A DNA stretch of 64,000 bases from Riptortus pedestris (GCA_019009955.1 CM032230.1:6510501-6574500); one strand, 5' to 3'. Positions 1-11,368 are shown, numbered from the stretch's first letter. Notes: generated by a model not told the origin, from the sequence alone. Program-made: numbers and translations.

Positions 1-270
1 AAGCCGGATGCTTCCTGAAACAATCGGATCTCTCTTCTAATGAGAGCTAACATAGATTTGCACTCAGAGATGAACAGTTATTCCACTGCTAGCATCAATG
101 GAGAAATCAGGGCAGTACAATTTGAGGACCGTTCAACTATATGACCATAGGTCATTAATGGTCTGGGCAATGATGCATTTCAATATCTCTTATCACTCGT
201 TGGCAAAGGGTCAGAATTTATAGGAACATAGAGTTTATAAGGTTAGGTATGTAATAAAGCTAGCTTTAAC
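1..270. other. Anonymous non-coding DNA
   Basis: No open frame, repeat or RNA signature is recognised here. It lies immediately left of the first Hel-A 5' end. Confidence 0.5.
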
Positions 271-277
271 AAAGTTT

Positions 278-792
278 AAAAAGTCAGTCACGCAGGGGCT
301 GCGTAAACTAAGCAGATTTCCCACGCGAAGGTTTACAATAGTTAAATATACATTCAGGTAGCATTACCTTGGATGTTATGTGAATAAATACAAACGGTGA
401 TGAGAAATCTTCAATTTACAATACAAGTTAATAATCCCTACAACGAAAAGCGGCTGAATTGTAAAAACACAGGCCAACCAACCTCGTAGCGCTGAATAGA
501 TTTGCAAATATCTCACAAATTAAAATTCCAATGAAAACGATATTTGGTATTGTATAATTGAGTGGTTCATGATATAACAGCTTATAATTAATATGACACT
601 AGTAGGAGTGGGGGTTTACTCAAAGCGTAAAACTAAAAAAATTCAAATATCTCGGTCAATACTCATTACTCGGAAAAAATACTTGAAGGGAAATTTGCTA
701 AAAGTTAGACATATCATCCAAAATTTGCAAAACATACTTTGTTGGTTTGTCATAGAAAAAAATAATTTATATTTTTTATACTGGCTCATTTA
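278..792 (+). mobile_element. Hel-A element, 5' end and body, 3' end lost
   Basis: The start has the Hel-A 5' terminus: the CGCAGGGGCTGCG hairpin at 291-303, then AGCAGATTTCCC. The body shares 'gtgaataaatacaaacgg', 'tggttcatgatataacagc' and 'gtaggagtgggggttta' with other Hel-A copies. It ends without the 3' hairpin, so the copy is truncated. The 66-codon frame inside (593-793) is part of the repeat and is not considered a gene. Confidence 0.75.
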
Positions 793-1240
793 AAAGCGGA
801 TAACTGCGTCGGCTGTGGAGATATCACTGAAGAATTCTATTCGGAGAAGTTACGATCCCACTACCGCATGCTGACCTACACGCATTTTGGTTGGCACCTT
901 AAAACGTTACCGTTACATCATGAAAGCTCAACGCACACACTAATTTGTTCTAATTCACTAGGTTACTTATAAATTCTTCGAGATATTTACACCGTTCATC
1001 CAATAGTACAAACATAATAGAAAACATGTATAAACAACAATCATACCGAAATACAATTATATTCTATATAATTACACAGGAGGACCTTGGACTTAGTACG
1101 ACAGCTGACTACGAAGCTACAGTAATTACTCAAAAAACTCAATACACACAAACAAACTTACTTTAAGAAGACCTAGTGAGACATATACGATACCGAATCC
1201 TAGACAAATGGCAATCAGAATGGATAAATGCAACAACCAC
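793..1240. other. Anonymous non-coding DNA
   Basis: I see no gene, tandem repeat or recognisable transposon end in this stretch. Confidence 0.45.
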
Positions 1241-1244
1241 CTCC

Positions 1245-1305
1245 AGAGTATGGAAAGTACTAGTAAGGAGAGGCCATCGAGCCATAATAGTACTTTCCAT
1301 ACTCT
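1245..1305. repeat. Perfect 18-bp inverted repeat (hairpin)
   Basis: The arm AGAGTATGGAAAGTACTA at 1245-1262 is exactly reverse-complemented at 1288-1305, leaving a 25-nt loop. Pairing does not extend past either end of the arms. It directly abuts a short minisatellite, and its GTACTA core recurs in that minisatellite. Confidence 0.9.
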
Positions 1306-1363
1306 AGGAGTACTAGACGGGAGGAAGTACTAGACGGTAGGAGTACTAGACGGGAGGAAGTAG
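1306..1363. repeat. Short GTACTAGACGG minisatellite
   Basis: GTACTAGACGG occurs three times, joined by alternating GAGGAA and TAGGA spacers. The larger repeat unit is about 33 bp and is present about 1.7 times. A minus-strand frame (1260-1442) runs through it but has a low-complexity, repetitive product and is not called as a gene. Confidence 0.75.
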
Positions 1364-1369
1364 TTCTTG

Positions 1370-3450
1370 CCAGACTCAGGATCGGCCACACATACCTGAC
1401 ACATAGACACTTAATTACATACGCACAGACTGCATTTATCAAACATATAAATATTTATCACAAAATATAGGATCATAATATAATTTTTCTACAAACGTAC
1501 TCAATGTTATTTACAAAAGTACAACTTTTGTCATATCCTAATTGACCAACTAAGGATATGAAAGAAGTTCAGACATTTCGGAAATTGTTTTCCAAATTAA
1601 TAAATAAAGAATTATCCTTTACCAGATTGATGTCTTAATTAGAGGCTCACCTTCTCCATTCCATTCACGTCAGACGTGGGGCACCAACAAACAAATAAAA
1701 AGATAATAATATTTAAGTGTAAAGTTTGGACATTGGCGCTACAAAAATGTGGCCATCAGACGATACAAACGATAACCTGTGTTTTTAAAGGTGTGCAGTC
1801 CTTTTTCACTCTAAGTATAGAGAAGAAGGTGCATGAAATTCTTGGAAGATGTCGGAACATACTAAACCTAGCTGTTTAAGATTTAAGAATTTTTCTTTCT
1901 CGGATTTAAAGTCTCAAAATCAGTTGCCAATTAGTGCTATTCATACGGACGCATAACTCAGATGAATGTTTCCTAATGCAAAGGTTTGGCTTCCAATGCG
2001 GTTTACGTTATAACTATATTTATTTATTGGGATATAAATTAGTTTACATTGAAAAAAAACGAAACCATATCTATAGTGACTGAGCAGTGAAATTAAATAC
2101 TCACTCTTTTACGAAGTACGTATTAATCGCAGTAGTAGTATCAAGAATGATTACCTGAAACAAAAGTAAAATTCAAAAAATGTAGTTGGAATTATTAATA
2201 ACAAATTAAAATTAAAAAAAAAGTCAGAGCATGCAATTGGGACAGAACTAGGCAAAGGCCTTATCGAGACCGATAATTTGTCCACGATGTATGTTATGGG
2301 GGGGGGGGTAATTTTAATACATACATACATACACATAAACACACAGATTGCACCATACATAAGTGTATAAACATAAAGCCAATTTTAGGGACAATGTTCA
2401 AAACAAAAGGCCAGGGATGTTACAGATATGAGTTTTATTTATTTTTAATTAGCGTGTTTTCCCCATTTTATGAGCCATAACTACAGAAACTGTTACAATA
2501 CTGGTAATCTGAATTAACCACCTTACATAGCATTAAAAACCCTTAAACTCATAAACATAAACTACCACTATATATCATGAAGGATTTTCTAAGTGACTCT
2601 AATAAAAAAATATGTAATAGCATTTTTATCTTCGCAATTTCTTTTCTTTTTTTCGCCTTTTCTTTCAGCTTTTTTCTGCTACATTCTAAGAAAATAACCA
2701 CATTTAATGCCCTTGCAATTTGTTTATATTCTTGAGTCTGCACATTCAAACTGTAAACGAAATCACTGGAGCCTTCTGCATAAAATGCAGTTAAAATGAA
2801 GTAGCTTTGAATTTCAGTCTATTTTTATTCCTAGCCACTCCGTCACTCAAGTGCTACTGGAAGTGATTTCCTAAGATTATATAAATATATATACACACAC
2901 AAAAACACATCCTATATAAACACACCCTTTATTTTTCAAAAATTTATTATTCATATGTAGTTAAAATTAAATTCTTTTAGATTTATAAATGCATTTGAAA
3001 TGTCAGGATGAATGCTCCAACTTTGGTCCAAGCTGTTTTGTAATATATCTAACGGTTTAAGAGATATTTCAATTTCGGCGTATATATGTATGTATATATA
3101 TAAAATTTTGATTTTGACGCCATTTTCGCCGTCTCCTATGCAGAATCGAATGGACATTTGAGGAAATGTTTGGAAAATCGCGTTATTAGTACATTACGTT
3201 TCCCTTAAGAGAAATGTACTAATATAAAATAAACACTTAGCTTTAACTTAAAACATTAATGAGGTAGCATATTTCACGGAGAGCACGCCCCTAAAGACCG
3301 TGGCTAACGGCCGGCAAAGGACTACTGGTATTTCCAGAGTTAATGTACTCGAAAATTACTCCAGGTTACTCGAAAAATAGCTATACTTCCTGACTATCCA
3401 TTTCGCTTAGCTGGAATCCGACTGTGGAGTTTATGAATTGTCTTTCAAAG
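1370..3450. other. Anonymous non-coding DNA with homopolymer runs
   Basis: Holds a G-run near 2300 and scattered A/T runs. No frame here has a recognisable product, and I do not see Hel-A or SINE-L termini. Confidence 0.45.
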
Positions 3451-3455
3451 GAAAC

Positions 3456-3459
<4 letters not shown>

Positions 3460-3503
<44 letters not shown>
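3460..3503. repeat. (TA)n microsatellite
   Basis: Uninterrupted AT dinucleotides for about 42 bp. Confidence 0.95.
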
Positions 3504-3505
<2 letters not shown>

Positions 3506-4216
3506 TAAAATATAAAGTAATAGTGCAGAATTAGCAGTAATATTAAGTAAAAGAATGTAACATATTCTCTATTTTATGTAAAAACCCGAGAAGTAGAAAG
3601 TGGGGGAAAGGGGGGTGTGGATTGACGGCTGCGAACAAGGAAGTCAACAAGTTGGTTCTACAATTTTCACTGTCCAACTTATAATAGCGGATTTATTTTC
3701 AATAGCAAATATGAAGTATACTAAAGACTGAAAACGTTAAGTAAAGGGTATGGTAGAAATCAAATAAACATTTCCGAGTTTCAAATTCATATAATAAACA
3801 ACCAATTTGCATCTATTTTCAATAATGAAGAAATCTTGAAAACAATATTAGGTATGCAAGCTCAAAATAAAGATGTTCATGATATAACAGCTTATTGTTA
3901 ATATAACATGAGGAGAAGTGGGGGTTTGCAATAGGCTGAAAACTAAAAAATCCGAATGTCTCGGTTAATATACATGATAGAGAAAATATGTATTTAACAA
4001 CATTTATAGATTATTAAATTCACAATAAGATTGGCTATATACATTTCTTTGATCCAACGTATAATAAAAAAGATATTTTGATTTATTAAAATTTCCATCT
4101 TTTTATCCCGCCCTCTCCTGGGTTTAACAGCCGTTAACGTAAAAGATATTTAGTTTTACACAAAACTCTTGTATATCGAGTAGCGGTAACAGACACATTT
4201 ATATATATATATATAT

Positions 4217-5185
4217 AAAATTGTAACCTCTGTCTGCACGTTGATTTTTTTCGCGAAATTTCACGATAACTTTTCGTTTCACATGCCATAGACACCATAA
4301 CAGTATTTTGTTTCTTTCGTGTCTGTCTGTTAATTTGTTTGTATGTTTGTTACCTTTTTACGCAAAAACGTCTGAACGAAATTTTATGAAACTTGGTATG
4401 TATATTACTACTAGCCCAACTTAGACTTTAGGCTATGTTAATCTTCTCTGAGACGAACAGGAGTGGGGGTTATAAGGAAAGCCTGAAATTAAAAATAGCA
4501 ATATTTCGTTTCCTATTGCATATTCGGCATTTATGCACATAACAAAAGTTGTTAATTTTGTTATTTGGTTATATACACTTTTGTCGTATACCTAAGTATA
4601 AATGAGTTATTCGTTAAAAAGTACTGCGGAAGTCAACAATTTTATTTGGTACAAAAAACTCAACCGAACTAAACCAAACTCGGTATGTGAGTTAGCACTA
4701 GCGCCTTTCTTATAATAAGCCATACTAACATTTCTAGGGACGGGCAGGAGTGTGGGTTATAAGGGAGGCCTGAAATTAAAAATAGCGATATTTCGTTTCC
4801 TATTGGGGTTTCGGCAAATATGCACATTACAAAAGTTGTTTATTTTGTTATTTAGAGAAATTTGCTCAACAATTCTTTTCAATATGAACTACCAGGTACC
4901 TCACCTGAAAAAATTAATTCAAATGTATGTTAATATTTTGTCCTTAATAATTTAAATCTATGCATAATGCACAGGAAACGGGAAATATGACAATATGGAG
5001 GACAGTGAAGTCTTACATAAAAAATTAATTTTATTATTATCAAATCCACAGAAACGACGGGTATTAACCCTAAACACTGGGACGGGTAAATGTCAAAATA
5101 TTGTGCAAAGTAAAGCCTTGCCAAAAAAATACCATCACCATCCAGCCTCAAATGAATTCCCGGGCGAAGCCGGGTATCTGAGCTA

Positions 5186-5187
<2 letters not shown>
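4217..5187 (-). mobile_element. Rep-C copy 1 (unclassified interspersed repeat)
   Basis: On the minus strand it begins ACTAGCTCAGATACCCGGCT and ends ACAATTTTATATA. Near its 3' end it has 'ccaagtttcataaaat...', then an AACAAAC-rich stretch. The module 'cctgaaattaaaaatagc...tttcgtttcctattg' occurs twice (near 4480-4515 and 4768-4805), so the unit has an internal duplication. No reverse transcriptase or transposase frame is visible. Similar 'tttcataaaattcggttcagc...gcgtgaaaaggtaaca' tails are common in arthropod repeats, but I cannot name the class. Confidence 0.7.

Positions 5188-5241
<54 letters not shown>
5187..5241. repeat. (TA)n microsatellite
   Basis: About 55 bp of TA repeats at the junction of Rep-C copy 1 and the resumed Hel-A sequence. 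Confidence 0.95.
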
Positions 5242-5247
<6 letters not shown>

Positions 5248-5340
5248 ATTTTTTAATGGAAATCATTTTTGTCATCTACTAGAAAGGATCATGGACATTT
5301 GTGACAATTTTTCGAAAATCGCTACTTTAGTATAACCTCG

Positions 5341-5990
5341 TAATAGAATGTAGGCCAAAAAGATGTTACAAGGTAATGGAAAGAGTACTTTTATTTACAG
5401 GAAACTAGGGAAAGCCTGTCGCATTTTCAGGAACGAATACACTATTGAACTGCGAGTTAGATCATACTGATAGTCTGTATTTCATCTTGATCTGCAGATT
5501 TGGTGCCTGTGAGAAAACTCTTAAAAATCCTTAAGGAAACTGTATATCCTGAAAACAGTGGTTGGAAAACCTAGTTAGAGAGAGAGATAGTTCCATTGTA
5601 GGATTCTTTTCTCATGACACACCTCCAAAGTAGTCCAACTGACGAGTGTAACAGATCCTTCCGTGTCTACGGTAAACCCCTAATTACATATGCAATGTCC
5701 TAGCGGACCGTTTTCAGGGCCTGTTCTGTATTCCTGTCAAATCCGAAGAACGGCTCTTTTAATATTTGTACAAAACGACTGATTCACAGGATCTGTGTCA
5801 TCTTTCTGAGTAACCTAATTGCTATAGGAGTTCTTAGTCAGATGAACCATTTTGGGATGTCTGATATCTATAAACGCTAAAAAGAATTAAGCTTCAATGA
5901 TAGTCATGAAAAGAAACTGTATCTGTGTTGAAGTGTGGTTTGTAATACGTTGCCATACAAAGGCGTTGAACACACTAAGGAAAACCTGAG
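5341..5990. other. Anonymous non-coding DNA
   Basis: Moderate-complexity sequence without long open frames or recognisable element ends. Confidence 0.45.
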
Positions 5991-5999
5991 CCAAAAATT

Positions 6000-6162
6000 C
6001 AAAATATCTCTGTTATTGAGAGCAATATTGGAGCACACTTGTTAAAGTATTGACGCTCTGGTGTTCTATGGAAATAGTGTATATAGAGAGACGACTTAAC
6101 TAGTGTGTCATTCCAGCTCGGGGGAAATCTGCTAAGTTGGCAGCCCCTGCGTGATGGACTTT
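6000..6162 (-). mobile_element. Hel-A 5'-terminal fragment
   Basis: The segment ends with GGGAAATCTGCT followed by CAGCCCCTGCGTGATGGACT (6122-6160), the reverse complement of the Hel-A 5' terminus. Upstream body sequence is short and diverged. It abuts the 3' end of the next Hel-A copy. Confidence 0.7.
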
Positions 6163-6703
6163 TAAGCAGATTTCCACAAAGGGAAATCTGCTATTCAGGC
6201 TGTACTCATGACGCGATTTTTGAAGAATAGACCTTTATTAAATAATTAAATTATTTATTAACGTCCACTTTTTGCTACTAAGGCTAGAGACCTTTATTAT
6301 ACGAGATAAATCCAAATATGTAATGGTAACCCCCCCCCCCCTTTTAAATTCTTGGACTACTTAAATTTGATTGATTGAGATAAAAGTTGTTCTGATTCAT
6401 TATTAGATAAAGTAAATTTAGTATAGTATGCAGTGTTAGATATAGTAAATATTTTTCAATCAAATTAATACGTTATATTCAGATATATTACAGTAATTGT
6501 TTTTCTTTCCAGTGAGAAGATGGCATTCCTGTTTGTTTACGTTTCAGACGCTTCCCGTCGGGAGGTTTCTTATTATCGTTTGTATTTATTCACTTGATAT
6601 TGACGGTGCTATTGTTTTACCAGTATGTAGATTTACCTATTGTTAAACTTCACGGGGCTGATATGCTTATTTCACGCACCCCCCCCCCCCATGACGGACT
6701 TTT
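6163..6703 (-). mobile_element. Hel-A element carrying a SINE-L tail fragment
   Basis: The 3' end at 6163-6200 is AGCAGATTTCC/GGGAAATCTGCT, with 'actcatgacgcgatttt' inward. The 5' end, with the ATGACGGACTTTTT motif, is at 6691-6704. The 5' hairpin region has decayed into a C-run (about 6680-6690). A SINE-L tail, 'ttattaacgtccactttttg', interrupts it at 6252-6287. Confidence 0.75.
6252..6287 (-). mobile_element. SINE-L 3' tail fragment
   Basis: 'ttatttattaacgtccactt' and 'tgctactaaggcta' match the reverse complement of the tail end of the full SINE-L copies. The tRNA-like head is missing. Confidence 0.65.
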
Positions 6704-7825
6704 TCTTATCAAGTTTAACATAGATGCGTCGAATTTCGAAAATTCCTGGACTATATGAAATGCTGTCTCTTGTGAGCTTCCAAAGAAGCAGATTGGGCTT
6801 ATTGTTCCTTGCATTTAAATAAATAGCTGGTGAAGGTGCCATTACTGGTAAAGAATTGAGTAGAACTTGGTGGCAGAATTCCAGGCTAGGGTTGGACCGA
6901 AAAATACTACAGAAACAATCTTATTTAACTAATGACACTCTGTAATTGTCATTCCACACATTTGTTCGGTATATCATCCATTAAGCGAGATAATCACATT
7001 GGTTTTCGGCCTTTAGTAAACCCCAATTTCTGCTTGTAGGAATTTTACCAAGAAATGGAGAATATTTGGTGAGATGGATGCACTAGAGTCCCATTAAAGC
7101 ACCTTGTTAACGTTGTATATTGTCCAATTCTTTTTTAATATACCACTAGGCAAGATTAACAATTCTGAAGAGCTAAACGACTAAATGATTACCGTGGTTG
7201 TTCTCCGTTCCCTTAAAACGCTAAAGGATTTCCTTAAGAAATGCTTTGGAAGACTTGGAGCAGAGAGTTCCCACGACCTGGTTACGGAGGGCGAGACAAC
7301 GGGGGTAGAGTATTGGCCATTTAAAGGAAGAAGGTAGGTAATTACATATGTAGAAGGCAGTAGCTGAAGATGATCAGTATGTCGAACACACACACAGGGA
7401 GTGGTCGTCTGTTGCTATTGTCCTGGCTCTGTTCCAACACTGCAATACACATTCGGATCAGCTCCCCAAAGATATGTGTTACACTCCGTTCTTGCAGGAA
7501 CTGTTACGGTGGGCTGGCTCACTCCCAAACGTGTCATGTAATCCGTTAATTGTATAATTCGATTCGAGTTCGATGCTTTCATTACGTAGTCAAATTCTTT
7601 TATTTTATTTTTTTATGATATAATTCATATTTACATATTTCTGCAAATGTTCCTTCTGCCTGCAGTACATAGTTCGATTTTTCAAACATATGGTCAAATC
7701 AATCCTAAATAGGAGAGTAGAAAATTCATCAAGAAAGACACTGTTTGTACCCTTCCTTTGATGGAAATAGGAGATTGAGCTTGACAAGTGTATTCAAATT
7801 TCCATCAAACATGCCTAGAAGACGA
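6704..7825. other. Mostly anonymous DNA
   Basis: A weak Hel-A-like body piece may run through about 6950-7080 ('ggttttcggcctttagtaaa'). The moderately GC-rich part at 7180-7540 carries a 70-codon minus-strand frame with no recognisable features, which I do not call as a gene. Confidence 0.4.
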
Positions 7826-9136
7826 TAAAAACGCACGGGGTGCGTGTACTAAGCAAATTTCCACACGGGCTGGAATGGCACACTATTGATTTCGTCTAAT
7901 ACACATATATTCTCTATTTCTAAGTAAATATCCAATGAGGAGTAGTGGGAGTTTACTGAACTCTAATAACAAGAAAAAATGAATAACTTGCTTAATATTT
8001 AAGTTACGAAACAATGTGTAATACAATAACTGTAGAGCATCTACAGCTAAACAAGATTGCTTCTATAATATTTCTCGGTTCGACTAATAGTATCGGAGAT
8101 ATTTTGAATTTTCTGTATACTCTTTCCCTCTAAAATCCCCTATTCCTGGTCCGATTACAGACATTAACGAATATGATGTCTAGTTTCTAGGCTTGTCCTA
8201 GCCCTTTTCAGTGCCACTCATCCATATTCCCCTCCACGGCGTCTCTAGAGACAATGTCCCAGAGATAGAATCCTATAGAAGTGTAAAGTGAAGTTATAGC
8301 AGTGGGATTTGGGCTTGCTGGTGGAGGTCCCTTATCACCGGAAGGATAAGCATGTAAAACCACCTAACAACAACTCTTTAGAACTAGAAAAGTACTCCAA
8401 ACAATTCTTTATTAATTGCAGAGTACTTTCTGGGTGAACCGTCCCATCTTCAGTGCTATGTGACATAATAAATACATTTATGTAAATACATGCAACTTCA
8501 ATAAATAGTATACGCCCAGTAAGAGGTAATGTCAAGGTCTAAAAAGTTATAAACAAATATGTAAAAAAACATCCAACTTATTAAAATCAGAGATAAAACA
8601 GTTACTAATGTTGTGAACATGATTAACCCTAAAGTAAAACCTATTATATATAAATTATTATCAAAATGACCATACTATATAATGAAAAGGAGATGGAGAG
8701 GCAATACTGCCCTAGATCTGACCCTCATTGAGCCGACACCTCCTTCCAGACTGAGAGCCTACTCCGGCCAGGGCAGCTACTGCAGAGGTCACAGCACGCC
8801 ACCCTCCCCCCTAATATTAATATTTCTGTCCGCCAACATGTCCATTCTAATCCTGATCTGTTCCACCAAATCCATTTTTCTCCCTTTGCCACCGTGGTCG
8901 AATACCTCGAACTCAAAATCGCTAGCTGCATGGCATTCTTTCAAGACGTGCTTACTTGAGTTTGGTAACGATCAAACAATAGCTAGACCCCTAGAGCGGC
9001 AACTGACAATTATGTAACTATATAGTTTTGAACGGAGTTCATTTTCGTCATCTCTTGGGGAAGCTCGATGGACATTTGAAGGAGATTGTCGAAAATTACA
9101 CTCAGTAGCTAGTTTCCTTTGAGGAAAATCTGCTTA
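7826..9136 (+). mobile_element. Hel-A copy split by about 770 bp of unrelated DNA
   Basis: A decayed 5' end ('cgcacggggtgcgtgtactaagcaaattt', read in two parts) is at 7831-7860. The body continues to 'attaacgaatatgatgtct' near 8182. It resumes at 8957 with 'gtttggtaacgatcaaaca', then 'ttttgaacggagttcatttt', and ends GAGGAAAATCTGCTTA at 9121-9136. In ordinary copies only about 40 bp separate these two body motifs, so 8182-8955 is an insert. Confidence 0.7.
8182..8955. other. Foreign insert within Hel-A, with a coding-like minus-strand frame
   Basis: This segment is absent from the other Hel-A copies and its right part is more GC-rich. A minus-strand frame at about 8789-8950 runs 53 codons to a stop. 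It contains Lys-Glu-Cys-His near its start, then DFEFEVFDHGGKGRK, DLVEQIRIRMD and DRNINIRGEGG. The amino-acid mix looks protein-like rather than low-complexity, but no family is recognised. A plus-strand frame (8682-9017, 111 codons) overlaps it and runs into Hel-A sequence, so it is probably spurious. The segment could be a decayed fragment of another retroelement or a host exon piece. Confidence 0.35.
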
Positions 9137-10134
9137 AAAAGGCAAAACACGTTACTCCTTATTAATAAACATACGATTTCTAATTAAATGCCCAATACAA
9201 AAACAGAAAAAAAAATTGAGCACCATTAAATTATCATTTGGATTAGTCCCTTATGGTCAGCTAAGTCTATGTTTTAAACCATTTCTCAAAAATGATAAAA
9301 GATCTTGTTACATTCATTTGCAATATAGCAGTAAGCGTTACTTTGTTACTTGCAAATTGCTTTGAAACTATTGAAATATTTGAATTGATCAATGGATTAA
9401 GAAATTAAGGCAGGGTTGCTGGGACAGCTTAATTTAATCCTGTTCTCCTTGCGCCATTAATCAAATTTCTTTCACAGGTCTAAATTGACCACATATTATC
9501 AACGAAAAAAAACTTGGGACAAATATCCACTGACACTTAATTGAGTGCGCTGCCTCAGATGATGATACTTCAGGCACTTGGAATTATCTTCATTAACTTC
9601 AGCAAGGACGTGAAGAATCCCAAGCAATCCCTCAAACTTCGGGGTCATTGGGCAAGGATTCCTTGCCAGGCAGGTGAAAGGCAGGACTGCATCATCTACA
9701 GATGAACTCAAACCAAACCTGAAGTCCTTGAATAAATTATGGATAAGAAGAATTCCTAATTGGTGGCGCGTCCCGACTGCAATTAAAAATGCATTAATGG
9801 AGAACCAAACACATTTGGTGGGCTTCGGTGGGTTATCATCGACACAGCGAAAGCCAATAACGTTAAGTGAAAGTGGTACTAGTGGGCCAAGTTGTGTTCT
9901 TATCAGTATAGATGAAGCCGGTCTAGTGAAAGGATGTCTCCCTAAACTCAAGATACCCACAAAGGTCAAAATCAGTTGGAGGTCGAATAGGTATACAAAT
10001 TGGCATTTATTAATTAGCACAAGTTCGTATTTTGAACGTTCAAAATATTGCATAAATTGTGTTACGTTCACTAACTTGTTATAAGAATGACGTATATTTT
10101 AGTAGGAAATATTGTTTTATTTTTAACTCAAGCA
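9137..10134. other. Unique DNA with overlapping antisense open frames
   Basis: This stretch contains the longest frame of the window, 190 codons on the minus strand (9499-10071), overlapping a 136-codon plus-strand frame (9674-10084). Neither product has motifs I recognise. Two long frames on opposite strands suggest a locally higher-GC, stop-poor patch (about 9540-9980), possibly an older coding fragment. It lies immediately upstream of the hAT fossil, so part of it may belong to that element, but I could not show this. Confidence 0.3.
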
Positions 10135-10407
10135 GAAGTTCAACCGAGGCTATCAGATGTTTCAAAGTTGCAGCACAACATTGAAACAAAGTATCCCTCC
10201 TTGTGGAACATTGCTGACAAATACCTTATCGCTGTTCAATCATGATACCTAGTCGAAAAGGACATCAGTGAGTTTACAAACATTCTGGACAAAACAGAGA
10301 AGCCGTTTGAAAATCAACGAACGCTGAGAATCAAGGCTGCAACTCACCAATATTCAACCAGATTCAGCTATACTGGTTTTAAGACACCATGTTATTTCAT
10401 AGAATGA
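10135..10407 (+). pseudogene. hAT-superfamily transposase, C-terminal dimerisation region, broken
   Basis: One frame reads IETKYPSLWNIADKYLIAVQ, a stop (TGA at 10243-10245), then YLVEKDISEFTNILDKTEKP and, soon after, LRIKAATHQYS. This matches the order of the conserved hAT C-terminal block: P-x-LWN-x-A, K-x-L-x-A, S-x-YLVE, TN-x-L-x-K, and a closing LR-x-x-x-T. That block is the dimerisation domain of hAT transposases, including the domesticated ZBED-type proteins. The in-frame stop, several departures from the consensus (for instance where a Phe-Ser is usual after VE), and the lack of upstream catalytic regions in frame mark it as a fossil. The next stop is at 10405-10407. The copy ends 13 bp before a Hel-A 3' terminus. 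Family assignment rests on motif memory, not a search. Confidence 0.7.
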
Positions 10408-10419
10408 TTTGTTTTATTT

Positions 10420-10547
10420 TTAGCAGATTTAAAACCTTAAGGGAAATCAGCTGTTGAGGTAGTACTCATGACGCAATTTTCGAAATTTTTCTTCAAATGT
10501 CCATCAATCCTACCCAGGAGATGAAGAATATGAGGTCCGTTCAAAAC

Positions 10548-10608
<61 letters not shown>

Positions 10609-11033
10609 CTGTTACCGCTCTAGCGGTCGCAATTATTGTTTAATCGTTACCAAACTCGATATTTAGTCGTTTTATGAAAAAACAAAGATCAAGTTCGTTG
10701 ACGGCTGAAATCGGGCCAGGGGGGAGGAGGGGGGTTAAAACAGAGGATTTTCGAAAATTCGAAATATTTCCGTTACTACATGGATCGAAAAATTGTGTAG
10801 AATCAGTCTCATTGTAAATTAAATTTACTATAAATATTTTTATATACATTTATTCTCTATCTTGAATATTAACCGAGATATTTGCATTTTTATTGAATCT
10901 GGGCGGATAACGGATGAGAGTCAGTTCTCGCCAAAAGCTAGGTCGGCTGTTCAGCTCTCGTGAAATTTCTCTATTGTAAAACTTCACGGGGGAAATGTGC
11001 TTAGTTTACGCAACTCCTGCATGACGGACTTTT
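10420..11033 (-). mobile_element. Hel-A element, full length (short form)
   Basis: Read on the minus strand, the 5' end at 11033-10985 is AAAGTCCGTCATGCAGG...AAGCACATTTCCC. The body follows ('gtttggtaacgattaaacaa', the ACCGCT/AGCGGT palindrome at 10614-10627, then a TA tract at 10551-10604). The 3' end is a TTCCCTTAAGG hairpin and TGCTAA at 10420. No protein is encoded; it would need a rolling-circle Rep/helicase supplied elsewhere. Confidence 0.85.
10551..10604. repeat. (TA)n microsatellite inside Hel-A
   Basis: About 52 bp of AT dinucleotides at the fixed internal position used by most Hel-A copies. Confidence 0.95.
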
Positions 11034-11368
11034 TTCATCTTGATTTTGCGATTTTAATGTGTGTTTTTTTTTCAAATCAATAATTACCTTCTTAGTATTT
11101 TACGTAATTTATATTAAAAAAATACTAGATATTTACTAAATTGTATATCAATTTATTCTGTTAAATTTTGATGAGAAAATGATGTCAAATTTACTCACTT
11201 AGCCAATCACAAAATTTTTAAGATGGTAAGTATTTTTTACCAATAGGGAAAAACTAGAGATATGAAGTAGGCTCTGGGGGGGGGGGGGGTCTGTCGTATC
11301 AGTTCAAAGGAATCTCTTGCTCAAATTATTTTGCGAATATCTGCTCTAAGCGATAGGCTGACTCCATT
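11034..11368. other. AT-rich DNA with a G-run
   Basis: Contains a G homopolymer of about 13 at 11276-11289. Weak similarity to the extended Hel-A body is possible; no gene is visible. Confidence 0.4.

Larger units (their letters stand above)
3868..5340 (+). mobile_element. Hel-A copy interrupted by Rep-C copy 1
   Basis: The left half (3868-4216) has Hel-A body motifs ('tcatgatataacagc', 'agtgggggtttg', 'agcggtaacagaca') up to the TA tract. The right half (about 5242-5340) resumes with the Hel-A 3' block, a diverged form of 'gtcatctcctgggtaggatcgatggaca'. Rep-C lies between, within the TA tract. The terminal 3' hairpin is not visible. Confidence 0.7.

Noticed and set aside
9499..10071. 190-codon minus-strand frame as a gene
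   Set aside because: There are no recognisable motifs, it overlaps a long opposite-strand frame, and the next feature downstream is a transposon fossil. Listed only as an unrecognised region.
11276..11290. G-runs as G-quadruplexes
   Set aside because: Single homopolymer runs (also near 2300, 17632 and 43397) in variable Hel-A C/G-rich spots look like slippage, not conserved four-tract motifs.
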